DNA from: Opitutaceae bacterium
GTDB lineage: Bacteria > Verrucomicrobiota > Verrucomicrobiia > Opitutales > Opitutaceae
Assembly (NCBI GenBank): GCA_005792355.1
Contig: SXSC01000333.1
Location: 1-37,578, forward strand
Direction: 5' to 3'
Length of the DNA stretch: 37,578 bases
Below, one piece after another: positions 1 to 6,796 of this stretch. The translations under genes were made by a program, and so were the position numbers. The notes under the pieces are model-generated. The model saw nothing but the letters and a program-made list of their open reading frames with translations, was not told the DNA's origin and made no database searches. Each line of letters begins with the position of its first letter. The stretch's first letter is position 1.

Positions 1-289
1 GGGGCCTGGGGTGGTTGTGAGTCAGCCGTCCCTTCATGCCGACAACATCCGGAAGCTGGTGGCGGGCTCCGAGCACGGAGTCCGTCGCCAGCGTGGGTTC
101 CTGTTTGATGGCGGCCAGCAGTCGCTGCGGTTTTGAGGACGACGGAGGCCGCAAGAGCCGGAGCAGTCGGAAAAACCGCAGCATCTGCGCCTGCCATGCC
201 TGTAACCGGCGGATGCCGTCATTCGGTCGCAGCCTGCGGGTGCAATGAGCCTCTCTCTGCTTCGTCCAGCGGGAATGGTGGTCCTGCAA
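1..289 (-). CDS. Possible partial gene running off the left edge, unknown function
   Basis: One minus-strand frame stays open from about 388 to the window edge, and below 290 it has mostly G/C third codon positions, as real genes here do. The possible starts are TTG at 289-287 or an internal ATG at 184-182. The product is Arg/Leu/Gln-rich, with a basic helix-like stretch (RLQAWQAQMLRFFRLLRLL) followed by a segment ending near the edge in KGRLTHNHPRP. I do not recognise the family. The TTGAAC hexamer array at 319-378 lies just upstream, which would suit a promoter or operator region. The missing C-terminus prevents a firm call, and chance openness in GC-rich DNA remains possible. Confidence 0.35.
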   Translation of the reverse strand, partial: MQDHHSRWTKQREAHCTRRLRPNDGIRRLQAWQAQMLRFFRLLRLLRPPSSSKPQRLLAAIKQEPTLATDSVLGARHQLPDVVGMKGRLTHNHPRP

Positions 290-318
290 CGTATCCCAAG
301 TCCACGTACCCCTGAAGT

Positions 319-378
319 TTGAACCGGCTTTGAACGCGCCCAGTTTGAACAGTGAACCAAGCTTGAACGACTTTGAAC
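319..378. repeat. Array of TTGAAC hexamers
   Basis: Five TTGAAC copies start at 319, 330, 345, 363 and 373, with one GTGAAC variant at 352. The start-to-start spacings are 11, 15, 7, 11 and 10 bases. Several sit near one helical turn, as protein-binding half-sites do. The array lies upstream of the possible minus-strand gene at the left edge. Its function is inferred only. Confidence 0.5.
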
Positions 379-389
379 AAAAGGCGTGG

Positions 390-907
390 CCGATCTACTC
401 CGGCCTTTGAGGTCACCGCACATCGCACCTACTGGCATGGACCGCCTACATGCCCGTATTCTCCGTCTAGGGAACCGGCCAGTGCCTATCACCTGCCGCA
501 CTTCTACCTCCCATCAGACTCCCTCCAGAGGATTGTCCGGCCATGGTGTTCAGTACCTTCCGAGCGCCGACGATACCGATGATCATATCTTCTGTACGCA
601 GGGAATCGCCCAGAAAGTTACCTCGGCCAGAGCTGGATTTGCAGCGCACCAATGCTACCCGACTGGACTGCCTGCACGATACGAACCGAGCGGCACCAGC
701 CGCACTTACTACCTATAAATCCAAGGACACGCCACCCCTAGCGTCCGCTACTACAAAGTCGTGACACCACAACTTCACCACTACCACTTTACTACCACTT
801 CGCTACTACTACCGCCACCGTCGGGAATTTCCCGCTTGGCGGTGAACGCGATAAAGTTCCGCAACTTTGGGTGAGCCCAACGGTCTCACATTCCTCCGGA
901 ATCTTGC
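390..907. other. Intergenic stretch with little coding signal
   Basis: About 500 bases in which short frames are open on both strands but none shows the strong G/C third-position bias of the neighbouring genes. From 700 to 820 the sequence is rich in ACTAC and CCACT motifs. I see no gene, RNA or recognisable mobile-element end here. Confidence 0.5.
780..800. repeat. Short tandem ACTACCACTT repeat
   Basis: Two exact copies of ACTACCACTT, at 780-789 and 791-800, lie in an 11-base phase. Related ACTAC motifs occur just before and after. They sit about 110 bases upstream of the two-gene unit that begins at 908, so they could be regulatory or iteron-like. The sequence does not decide. Confidence 0.4.
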
Positions 908-1309
908 ATGAACCGAATAGACCACGCCCACGACCGCGCCTCGCGCAGCGACTATGCTGCCGCGCGAGTGGGCATTGGCGAAGACGTTCTGGACGTCGTG
1001 AGAGACTGCGAGCGGCAGGGCCTGGTGGACGAGTTGCGGCGGGCGCTGAGCATCGAACCGCGGTCGGACCAGGCTGCCGTCCGCGCGATTCGCGATCTGG
1101 TATACGAATTGGCTGGCGCGACGAATCGCGATCTCGCGGTTGACGTGTTGATCTACGCCACCGGTGTGGCGGAGTTCGACGTGACGAGCTTGCGCGACTA
1201 CGCGGCCCGGCATGCGCTGACGGCCGAAGGCTTCCGCCAGCAGGTGCTGGCGATGCAACGCCGGCTGGGCCTGCCACCCCGGCCGATGCAGCGATCCGAT
1301 GCGAACTGA
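908..1309 (+). CDS. Hypothetical protein of the integrative element
   Basis: A 133-residue, mostly helical-looking soluble protein rich in Ala, Arg and Asp, with no signal peptide or membrane segment. Third positions are strongly G/C, supporting real coding. The C-terminal part (about residues 95-125) reads like a helix-turn-helix or helical bundle (SLRDYAARHALTAEGFRQQV), but I cannot assign a family. It overlaps the next gene by 11 bases (1299-1309), so the two are almost certainly co-transcribed and translationally coupled. They lie beside an excisionase and an integrase, which suggests a maintenance or regulatory role in that element. The function is unknown. Confidence 0.65.
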   Translation: MNRIDHAHDRASRSDYAAARVGIGEDVLDVVRDCERQGLVDELRRALSIEPRSDQAAVRAIRDLVYELAGATNRDLAVDVLIYATGVAEFDVTSLRDYAARHALTAEGFRQQVLAMQRRLGLPPRPMQRSDAN

Positions 1310-2003
1310 GGTTGATCAACTTGTTCGCGAGTTGCCGGTCTCCGGCATAGCGCACGCCACCCGGCTCGGACTGAGGCTGAAGCCGGGATTGGAGACGGAG
1401 ACGTGGCGCGGGCTGGTCACGCACGTGGCCCGACTCGTGCGTACCTCGACCGGCGCCCGCCAGACGTTGACCGCCTGGCTCGGCGACGTACTGGCCTACG
1501 GCGAGACCGGCGGCCGCGGCTTGATCGCCGAGTGCGCCGCCGCGACCGGGATCAACCCCGGGACCTTGCGCAATGCGAAGATGGTTTGCCTCCGGATCCC
1601 CGTGTCATGTCGCCGCGACACTTTGAGTTGGACCCATCACTGCGAGGTCGGAATAGCGTTTGCAGATCCCGAGGAAATCGAACGATGGCTGACTATCGCA
1701 GAGTCGGAAGGCCTCTCGGCGATGGCGCTCCGCCGCCGAATCCGGTCGCACGTGGCCAGCCGACATGAGCAGCGCGGCGGGAATCCCGACGAACGCTCGA
1801 TTACGGCGTTTCAACTGTTGCGTGAGTTGCGCGCCGGCGACCGGATGCTCGATCGGCATCGCGCCGCATGGCGCGAATGGTCGCCCGGGGCCGCGAAACT
1901 GGCCTTGCAGGAACTTCGGACGGTCACCGACTTCGTCGATACCATGCGCGCCCGCACCCTCGAACCGGCGAGCCCGAGGCCGCACGATATCGAGGCCAAC
2001 TGA
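1299..2003 (+). CDS. Hypothetical DNA-binding-like protein of the integrative element
   Basis: A 234-residue protein that overlaps the preceding ORF. Residues about 75-95 describe an N-terminal helical domain with an HTH-like stretch (AECAAATGINPGTLRNAK). Residues about 108-150 contain a pattern seen in phage and plasmid DNA-binding or partition-type proteins: a Ser/His strand (LSWTHHCEVG), then DPEEIERWL, then EGLSAMALRRRIRSH. The rest is helical and charged. I infer a DNA-binding protein of a mobile element, but no catalytic residues are visible and no family is certain. It converges on the excisionase-like gene, leaving 33 bases between the stops. Confidence 0.6.
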   Translation: MRTEVDQLVRELPVSGIAHATRLGLRLKPGLETETWRGLVTHVARLVRTSTGARQTLTAWLGDVLAYGETGGRGLIAECAAATGINPGTLRNAKMVCLRIPVSCRRDTLSWTHHCEVGIAFADPEEIERWLTIAESEGLSAMALRRRIRSHVASRHEQRGGNPDERSITAFQLLRELRAGDRMLDRHRAAWREWSPGAAKLALQELRTVTDFVDTMRARTLEPASPRPHDIEAN

Positions 2004-2036
2004 AGCAGAACCGCCAAGGGCAGTTCCCTGCGAGAG

Positions 2037-2300
2037 TCAGTTCGACCACACGGCTTGAAACCGTACTGCGCGCCGGAGTTTGGTCGCGGCGATCCGTCGG
2101 TTGCTTTTCAGATACTCGCGCACCTCGGCGGGATCGAACCGAACGAGCCGACCGAGATAGAAGTGGGGCAGCCCATTGGCCTGCAGATTGACCACGTGCC
2201 GCGGAGTGCAACCGAAGAACCGCGCGACATCGGCCACGGTCCAGAGGGCCTCTGGTGTCGCAGTCGAGTCGAGTTTAGCGGTGTCCTGATCGTGCAGCAT
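2037..2300 (-). CDS. Excisionase-like HTH DNA-binding protein
   Basis: An 87-residue protein with a single MerR/excisionase-type (HTH_17, AlpA-like) domain at residues 19-63: a LWTVADVARFFGCTPRHV helix-turn-helix, then a beta wing (LPHFYLGRLVRFDPAEVREY). The basic tail (KSNRR, TKLRR) suits DNA binding. It lies 36 bases downstream of the integrase on the same strand, the usual partnership of a recombination directionality factor and a tyrosine recombinase. Length and domain are typical of Xis/AlpA proteins. A role in excision or in regulating the integrase is inferred from position. Confidence 0.8.
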   Translation of the reverse strand: MLHDQDTAKLDSTATPEALWTVADVARFFGCTPRHVVNLQANGLPHFYLGRLVRFDPAEVREYLKSNRRIAATKLRRAVRFQAVWSN

Positions 2301-2336
2301 CGATCAGGCACCGCCGTCAACTCGACCGCTGAGGGG

Positions 2337-3578
2337 TCAGGCGGACTTCATCGTGATCACATTCTCCGGCTTCGGGATCTTGGGTAGGACAAGAGCGAAC
2401 CACTGGGCAGCGTCCTCCGGTGTGACGAGTTCCCGGTAGTGCTGGAAGATGACCTCGGGCGAATTGCCCGCCTCCAGGGCGACACGGGCGGTGTCGTTAA
2501 TCGCAGCCAGGCGGTAGCTGATGTAGCTGTGGCGAAAGCCATTCGCCTTGAGTTCGATTCCCTCCTCGGCGGCGATCCGCTTCAGGGCAGCCTGCGGATC
2601 GACGTAGACGTTGATCGGCCCGAGATCGCGGCGATACGGCTGCAGCTGGGCCTTCAGCGCCTCCGGCAAAGGAACCAGCCGACGGGCCTTGGTCCGCACC
2701 TTACTGGATTCGATCTCCACGAAGTTGCGGTCGAAGCTGATGTTTTCCCAGGCGAGGTGATCGATCTCGGAGACACGTGCCCCGGTGTACGCGGCGCACG
2801 CGAGCCACGGCAAGAGCTCGGGGCGCCGCGCTGCGACGGCTGCGAATATCGTCCCGAGTTCGGCCGGCGTGTAGATTCCGACTTTCGTGGGCGGCTCCTT
2901 GTAGAGCATGAGGCCGTCGAACTCGGTCGGGCGGTTGGCCGGCAGATAGCGGTTGGCCTTCGCCCAATTGCCGAATGTGATGAAAATCTTCCGGATGTTG
3001 TTCTTCGTGATCGGATGCCTCGTCAGCCCGCCGAGCCAGCGGTCGATATCGGCGGTGCGCAATTGCGTCAGGCTGCGCTCGGGATTGGCGGCGGCAAGCC
3101 GGCCGAGTTGGCGCCGAATGTCCGCCACGTAATCGCTCGCTACTCCCATGGCCTGCCGGTGTGTCGCGAAGTCCTCGATCAGTTCGGCGAGCGGCTTGGT
3201 GACGACATCGCTGGGGTGGTAGTCGGTGAAAAACTGCACGGCCTCGAGAAGCGGGCGCCCGCCGAGCTTCGCGTGCGCTTGTGCGAAGAGTTCCGCGCAG
3301 ACGTGCAGCGGGACACCTGTCGGCATGATGTGTTTCCGGGCGATGACGTAGCTCTCCATGTCGGCCGTGGAGAGAGCGTCGGCTTCGTGGGTGTTCACCG
3401 CGAGGCGGCCGAGAACGACCTTGGCTTCGCGGCGCGCGTCGGACAGCTTGCCGTAAGTTTGGCGCTGACGATGACCGCCCTCGTAGAACGAGAGTTGAAA
3501 AACCGCACGGCCGCGATTCTGGACCGTGTAGATTTTGATTTCGTGTTGCCCGTTGGTGAGAACGATCGGTTGGCTCAT
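2337..3578 (-). CDS. Tyrosine recombinase / integrase
   Basis: A 413-residue site-specific recombinase. The N-terminal part (about 20-120) is an arm-binding-like region, a SAM-like core-binding domain spans about 125-215, and the catalytic domain about 235-385. Visible catalytic residues are Arg268 in TGARVSEIDHL, a Lys at 293 or 297 in the beta hairpin, Arg349 in NGFRHSYISYRL, and the nucleophile Tyr381 in FQHYREL. Two positions that are usually His carry Asn: 346 (HxxR box, here NGFR) and 372 (GNS for GHS). I recall the same pattern in other verrucomicrobial integrases, so it may be active. It is probably co-transcribed with the excisionase-like gene. The start is ATG at 3578. Confidence 0.9.
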   Translation of the reverse strand: MSQPIVLTNGQHEIKIYTVQNRGRAVFQLSFYEGGHRQRQTYGKLSDARREAKVVLGRLAVNTHEADALSTADMESYVIARKHIMPTGVPLHVCAELFAQAHAKLGGRPLLEAVQFFTDYHPSDVVTKPLAELIEDFATHRQAMGVASDYVADIRRQLGRLAAANPERSLTQLRTADIDRWLGGLTRHPITKNNIRKIFITFGNWAKANRYLPANRPTEFDGLMLYKEPPTKVGIYTPAELGTIFAAVAARRPELLPWLACAAYTGARVSEIDHLAWENISFDRNFVEIESSKVRTKARRLVPLPEALKAQLQPYRRDLGPINVYVDPQAALKRIAAEEGIELKANGFRHSYISYRLAAINDTARVALEAGNSPEVIFQHYRELVTPEDAAQWFALVLPKIPKPENVITMKSA

Positions 3579-3724
3579 GACTTCGGTTGGGTTGTCAACC
3601 GCGTGTCATGCAGACCCGGCGAAGCTGCGCATGTCGTTGGCGCACCGAGAAACTCGGCTAGCCTTCGACGTTGGCCAAAATCAGTGCCTCGCCTTTCCGC
3701 CGGAGCTGTGCATCGTTCCATCCC

Positions 3725-3916
3725 ATGAAGGCCAAGTTCACCTACTGGAAGGAACCTGACGGCAAGTACCTGGGCTACCTGAATTCCCATCCCGATCATT
3801 GGACCCAGGGTGACGATTTAGCCGACCTGAAGGAGCACCTGCGGGATCTGCACGATCTTTTTTCGGCCGAAGATATTCCCGGAATTCGCAAGGTGGCCGA
3901 GCTTGAAGTCGCATGA
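3725..3916 (+). CDS. hicB: HicB-family antitoxin
   Basis: A 63-residue HicB-like antitoxin starting at ATG 3725 (MKAKFTYWKEPDGKYLGYL). The sequence follows the degenerate RNase-H-like HicB fold: a strand pair with an aromatic W/Y core, the turn PDHWTQGDDLADLKEHLRDL, and a short acidic end (EDIPGIRKVAELEVA). It lacks an added ribbon-helix-helix domain, so it is at the short end of the family. Its stop overlaps the start of the HicA-like gene by four bases (ATGA, 3913-3916). The antitoxin therefore precedes the toxin, opposite to the classical hicAB order. A TTG start at 3671 is possible but would add an unlikely N-terminus. Confidence 0.85.
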   Translation: MKAKFTYWKEPDGKYLGYLNSHPDHWTQGDDLADLKEHLRDLHDLFSAEDIPGIRKVAELEVA

Positions 3917-4098
3917 AGCGTCGCGACTTGGTCGCCGATCTTCATCAGGCAGGATGCGTTCTGCTCCGCAACGGCGCAAAGCACGACATCTACCACAACC
4001 CGGAGAGCGGGAAATCAGAGCCGGTGCCTCGACATCGTGAAATCAACGAGTTTCTGGCGAAGAAGATATTAAAGTCCTTGACGGAGGCGGCGAGCTGA
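3913..4098 (+). CDS. hicA: HicA-family mRNA interferase toxin
   Basis: A 61-residue HicA-like toxin with the double-stranded-RNA-binding-like fold. It starts with MKRRDLVADLHQAGC, followed by the catalytic-type segment RNGAKHDIYHNP with His24, then PVPRHREINEFLAKKILKSL, the family signature near the C-terminus. HicA proteins cleave mRNA when free of HicB. Coupling to the antitoxin through the ATGA overlap should keep the two in step. The pair lies just outside the integrase, a common position for toxin-antitoxin cargo. No key residue appears missing. Confidence 0.88.
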   Translation: MKRRDLVADLHQAGCVLLRNGAKHDIYHNPESGKSEPVPRHREINEFLAKKILKSLTEAAS

Positions 4099-4297
4099 AA
4101 AAGGGCCAACTCAGGCGGTTGGGTTGCGCCTGCGCCGCAAGAATACCCTTGAACCCAGCCGCCACAGCGCAACGTCCACCGTCGGGGGGCTTCGGCGACT
4201 CCAAGATCGCGTTTTTTGTTTAGAGGATCATCACCAGGACTGGGCGCCCGGTTGCACGCAACGGCCGTACCCAAGGCCGGACGCGCCGAAATGATTT
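4099..4297. other. Intergenic stretch after hicBA
   Basis: About 200 bases without a convincing gene. An inverted repeat AGGCG/CGCCT with a nine-base loop lies at 4113-4131, and a T-run (GTTTTTTGTTT) at about 4211-4221 follows a GC-rich segment, which could end transcription of hicBA. Neither is strong. The 11-mer CGGTTGGGTTG at 4116-4126 also occurs at 3584-3594, on the other side of hicBA. Confidence 0.4.
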
Positions 4298-4585
4298 TTG
4301 CAAGCCCGGGCAAGTGTGGTTTCTCAAACCGTGCCGAACTCTCCGAATCTGACGCAGCTCGCAGTCGTGGCGGGTGGCGTGTCGGTGGAGACGGACCGCG
4401 TGGTTCCGGCGGAGATGCAGTGCACGCCGCGTTCGTTTGCGGAGAAATTATTTCGCGGCGAGGCCACAGGATATTCCGTTTGCGCGAAGCCGCTGCGCTT
4501 CGCCTCGCTGTCGGATGCGCTGGTCACCTCCTACGCGGAAAAGGCCGGCGCGCAAGGAGCGGGCCGGCCTGAATACGAGATCTGA
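4298..4585 (+). CDS. Short hypothetical protein or gene remnant
   Basis: An ORF of up to 95 codons (TTG start at 4298; GTG at 4316 or 4331 also possible). From about 4340 it shows the G/C third-position bias of real genes, with segments such as LAVVAGGVSVETDRVVPAEM and FAEKLFRGEATGYSVCAKPL. I do not recognise a family. It has no ATG, no clear ribosome-binding site and a poorly biased 5' part, so it may be the C-terminal remainder of a longer gene cut during integration of the neighbouring element. It converges on the discoidin-domain gene with seven bases between the stops. Confidence 0.4.
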   Translation: MQARASVVSQTVPNSPNLTQLAVVAGGVSVETDRVVPAEMQCTPRSFAEKLFRGEATGYSVCAKPLRFASLSDALVTSYAEKAGAQGAGRPEYEI

Positions 4586-4592
4586 GGTTCGC

Positions 4593-5252
4593 TTACTTGG
4601 CGGAGCCGAATACCTCGACTTCGCAGTAATGATTCAGTTCGTCGGAGGTGTTGCCGTTGCTGTAGAGGCGGACAAAACGGCCGGCCGTGCCCTTGCCGTC
4701 GACCACGCGGCCGTGATTGACCTCGACGTAGGACTTGTCGGAGCCCTTGCCGAGTTTCGATGAATTGTCGTCGTCGGTGTTGAACACGGTCGTGACGCCT
4801 TTCTTGAATTCCGGATCGTCTGAAATCTGCACGATGACGTCGTGGTAGACGCGGGCCTGGGAGTGGAAGTGCCAGAAGGCGATGGCCGCAATCTTGGACG
4901 TGGCACCGAGGTCGATCTGCACCCATTGCGGATTCGGCCCGAGCTCCACGTACGCGCCGTCAATGCCGGTCTTGTCGCCGTCGGTGATAAACGAAAGCTC
5001 GCCGATGACCGGGAGCGAATCGCTGCTCGTGACCTTCTTGCCCTTGGAGAGCAGCTTGGTGTCGGCCGAGACCATGATGTCGGGGCGCTTCGTGCCGGCC
5101 GGCTCAAGGTTGGCCAGCGAGATCGGGCGCGGCGTGCCGGCGAAAAGCGGCTTCGGGTATTCCACCTTGAGCGGAATCTTGCCATCGGCGGCGGACGCCG
5201 TGCTCGCGAGTACGAACGCGGAGAGGAGGAGGGTGAGGGTGCGGGTGTTCAT
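4593..5252 (-). CDS. Secreted F5/8 type C (discoidin) domain protein
   Basis: A 219-residue protein with a Sec signal peptide (MNTRTLTLLLSAFVLASTASA, cleavage near residue 21). The body from about 55 to 217 reads as one galactose-binding-like or discoidin beta-sandwich: ITDGDKTGIDGAYVELG, the signature PQWVQIDLGATSKIAAIAFW, a VQISDDPEF strand and the terminal GRFVRLYSNGNTSDELNHYCEVEVFG. Such domains bind carbohydrate or surfaces and are often appended to glycan-processing enzymes; here it stands alone. It lies downstream of the Gfo/Idh oxidoreductase on the same strand, separated by 135 bases of repeat and polypurine sequence. A carbohydrate-binding role outside the cytoplasm is inferred. Confidence 0.8.
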   Translation of the reverse strand: MNTRTLTLLLSAFVLASTASAADGKIPLKVEYPKPLFAGTPRPISLANLEPAGTKRPDIMVSADTKLLSKGKKVTSSDSLPVIGELSFITDGDKTGIDGAYVELGPNPQWVQIDLGATSKIAAIAFWHFHSQARVYHDVIVQISDDPEFKKGVTTVFNTDDDNSSKLGKGSDKSYVEVNHGRVVDGKGTAGRFVRLYSNGNTSDELNHYCEVEVFGSAK

Positions 5253-5305
5253 GAGGGAAGGAGGGAGGGAGCGACGGAGGGAGGGAGAGACGGGGAGACG
5301 AGGAA
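5253..5305. other. Polypurine tract before the discoidin gene
   Basis: The plus strand from 5253 to about 5305 is almost wholly A/G, with repeated GGGAGGGA units. The tract continues G-rich sequence inside the start of the gene. On the coding strand it is a C/T-rich leader ending at the ATG. It could form a triplex or G-quadruplex, or serve as an unstructured leader, or it may be simple-sequence slippage. Confidence 0.5.
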
Positions 5306-5344
5306 CCTCTAATAGACGATGGTCGAGGCCGAATGATTCACTGG

Positions 5345-5378
5345 AATCGGCGGTGATTGGCGTGGATTAGCGGTGCAA
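5345..5378. repeat. Short degenerate tandem repeat
   Basis: The sequence holds three related units in a row, GCGGTGATT, GGCGTGGATT and AGCGGTG, lying between the oxidoreductase stop and the discoidin gene. Similar GATTNGCGTG-type intergenic repeats are, to my recollection, scattered through genomes of this group. Only one copy is visible here. Confidence 0.35.
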
Positions 5379-5387
5379 TGGCCGGCC

Positions 5388-6779
5388 TCAGGCGACGAAG
5401 TCGCCGGGGGCGAACTTGAGCATCCTCTGGGCGGCGATGGCCTCGTTGACCTTGAGGACGGTGATGGCGGAAGCGAAGGCCTCTTCGCCCGGGCAATTGA
5501 GGGCCGTGCCCTTGCGCATGCCGTCGAAGAAATTCTCGAGGTGGGGCTGATGAATCGCCTTGTCGAGCGTCACCGGCATATCCCACGCCGAGAGTTGCGC
5601 GGTTTCGCGCACGTCGACCCCGGCAGCCTTGGACGGGCCGCCGAGTTTTTTCACACCGGGCTTTTCCCACGGCTTGACGGGCGCGGGTGCGCCTTCGCCG
5701 GAATCAGGCTTGGAGATGATGCCCTTGGTCACAAACGGTTCCCACTCGGGCGCCCGGGCCTCCCGGTAGAGCTTGGTGAACTTTGGGTTCTCGGAGAGTT
5801 TCAGCGCCCCTTCGTCTCCCATGAAGTATTCATGGTAGCCGCCGCCGGCGCTCGTGGTGGTGAGCACCTCATAGGTGGCGCGAATGATGCCTTCCTTGGT
5901 CTCGAATTCGTAGGCGATGATCGCGTTGTCATACCACTCGTGGGTCTTGTAGTAATCCACGCCGCCACTGGCGATGCACATGCGCGGATTGACGCCGAGC
6001 ATCCAGTTGTAGACGTCGATTTGGTGCGCGCCGAGGTCGGAGACGGGCCCGCCGGCGTATTTCTTGAACCAGCGCCAATTGCGAAACTCGTGCATGTTGG
6101 CGTAGCCGTATTTCGCCAGCTTCGCATCGGGGATGGCCTGACCGTTCGGGAAACCAAAGTCGTCGGTGACCGCGCGGTGCCACTGTCCGCTGATATTGGT
6201 GATGCGGCCGAGCAGCTTGGCTTCGCGGACCACCTTGTCGCGGGCGTGCAGGTAGCGCGGATTGCTGCGCCGCTGGTGTCCGATTTGCAGCAGCTTCTTC
6301 GCTTCACGTGAGGCCGTTACCATCGAGCGGGCGCCCTCGATGGTGTTCGACATAAGCTTTTCGCAGTAGACGTGCTTGCCCGCCTTGAGCGACGCATTGG
6401 TGTGCTCGGCGTGCATGAAGTCGGGCGTCGCGACGATGACCGCGTCAATCCCGGGGACTGTGCTGAGCATCTCCTTGTAGTCCTCGAACGGCTTTGCCTC
6501 GTGATTGAATTTTTGCAGCAGGCGCGAGGAGCGCGTGAGGTTGTACGGCCAGATGTCACAGACGGCCTGGAAGCGGACCCCGGGAATGTTGAGGGCGGCG
6601 TTGGCCAGAATGCGGCCTTCCTCGCCGCAGCCAATCAAGGCGACGTTGACGGTATCGGATTTGGCGCCGGCGCCAACGGCGGCGCCGCGCGAGACGTAGG
6701 GAGCCGCAGCGATGACGGCACCCAACTTGGCACTGGTGCTCAGAAAATCGCGGCGGGTAAGGGAGGGGGAATCGGCCAT
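5388..6779 (-). CDS. Tat-exported Gfo/Idh/MocA family oxidoreductase
   Basis: A 463-residue NAD(P)-dependent oxidoreductase. A twin-arginine signal is plain (LTRRDFLSTSAK, Arg9-Arg10, then a hydrophobic stretch to about 37), so the enzyme likely acts in the periplasm, as many planctomycete and verrucomicrobial homologues do. The Rossmann fold follows with VALIGCGEEG (46-55) and ATPDFMHAEH (117-126). The usual EKP motif reads EKL (140-142, YCEKLMSN), a change at the proline that normally lines the nicotinamide site. The C-terminal domain contains GGPVSDLGAHQIDVYNWMLG with the catalytic-type Asp and His. The substrate is probably a sugar derivative but cannot be named. It follows the DoxX-like gene by 17 bases. 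Confidence 0.88.
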   Translation of the reverse strand: MADSPSLTRRDFLSTSAKLGAVIAAAPYVSRGAAVGAGAKSDTVNVALIGCGEEGRILANAALNIPGVRFQAVCDIWPYNLTRSSRLLQKFNHEAKPFEDYKEMLSTVPGIDAVIVATPDFMHAEHTNASLKAGKHVYCEKLMSNTIEGARSMVTASREAKKLLQIGHQRRSNPRYLHARDKVVREAKLLGRITNISGQWHRAVTDDFGFPNGQAIPDAKLAKYGYANMHEFRNWRWFKKYAGGPVSDLGAHQIDVYNWMLGVNPRMCIASGGVDYYKTHEWYDNAIIAYEFETKEGIIRATYEVLTTTSAGGGYHEYFMGDEGALKLSENPKFTKLYREARAPEWEPFVTKGIISKPDSGEGAPAPVKPWEKPGVKKLGGPSKAAGVDVRETAQLSAWDMPVTLDKAIHQPHLENFFDGMRKGTALNCPGEEAFASAITVLKVNEAIAAQRMLKFAPGDFVA

Positions 6780-6796
6780 GGCGTGGATCTCCGGTC

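Noticed and set aside
386..718. A 110-codon plus-strand ORF in the left accessory region
   Set aside because: No third-position bias, no start context and no recognisable motif; it overlaps other equally open frames.
780..820. CRISPR-like repeat array
   Set aside because: The repeats are only ten bases, adjacent, and without spacers.
2439..3728. A 429-codon plus-strand frame opposite the integrase
   Set aside because: It is an antisense shadow in GC-rich DNA; the minus strand encodes an integrase with catalytic residues in order.
3579..4300. tRNA or tmRNA attachment site beside the integrase
   Set aside because: No T-loop-like GTTCGA-type sequence with acceptor pairing was seen; only an 11-base direct repeat.
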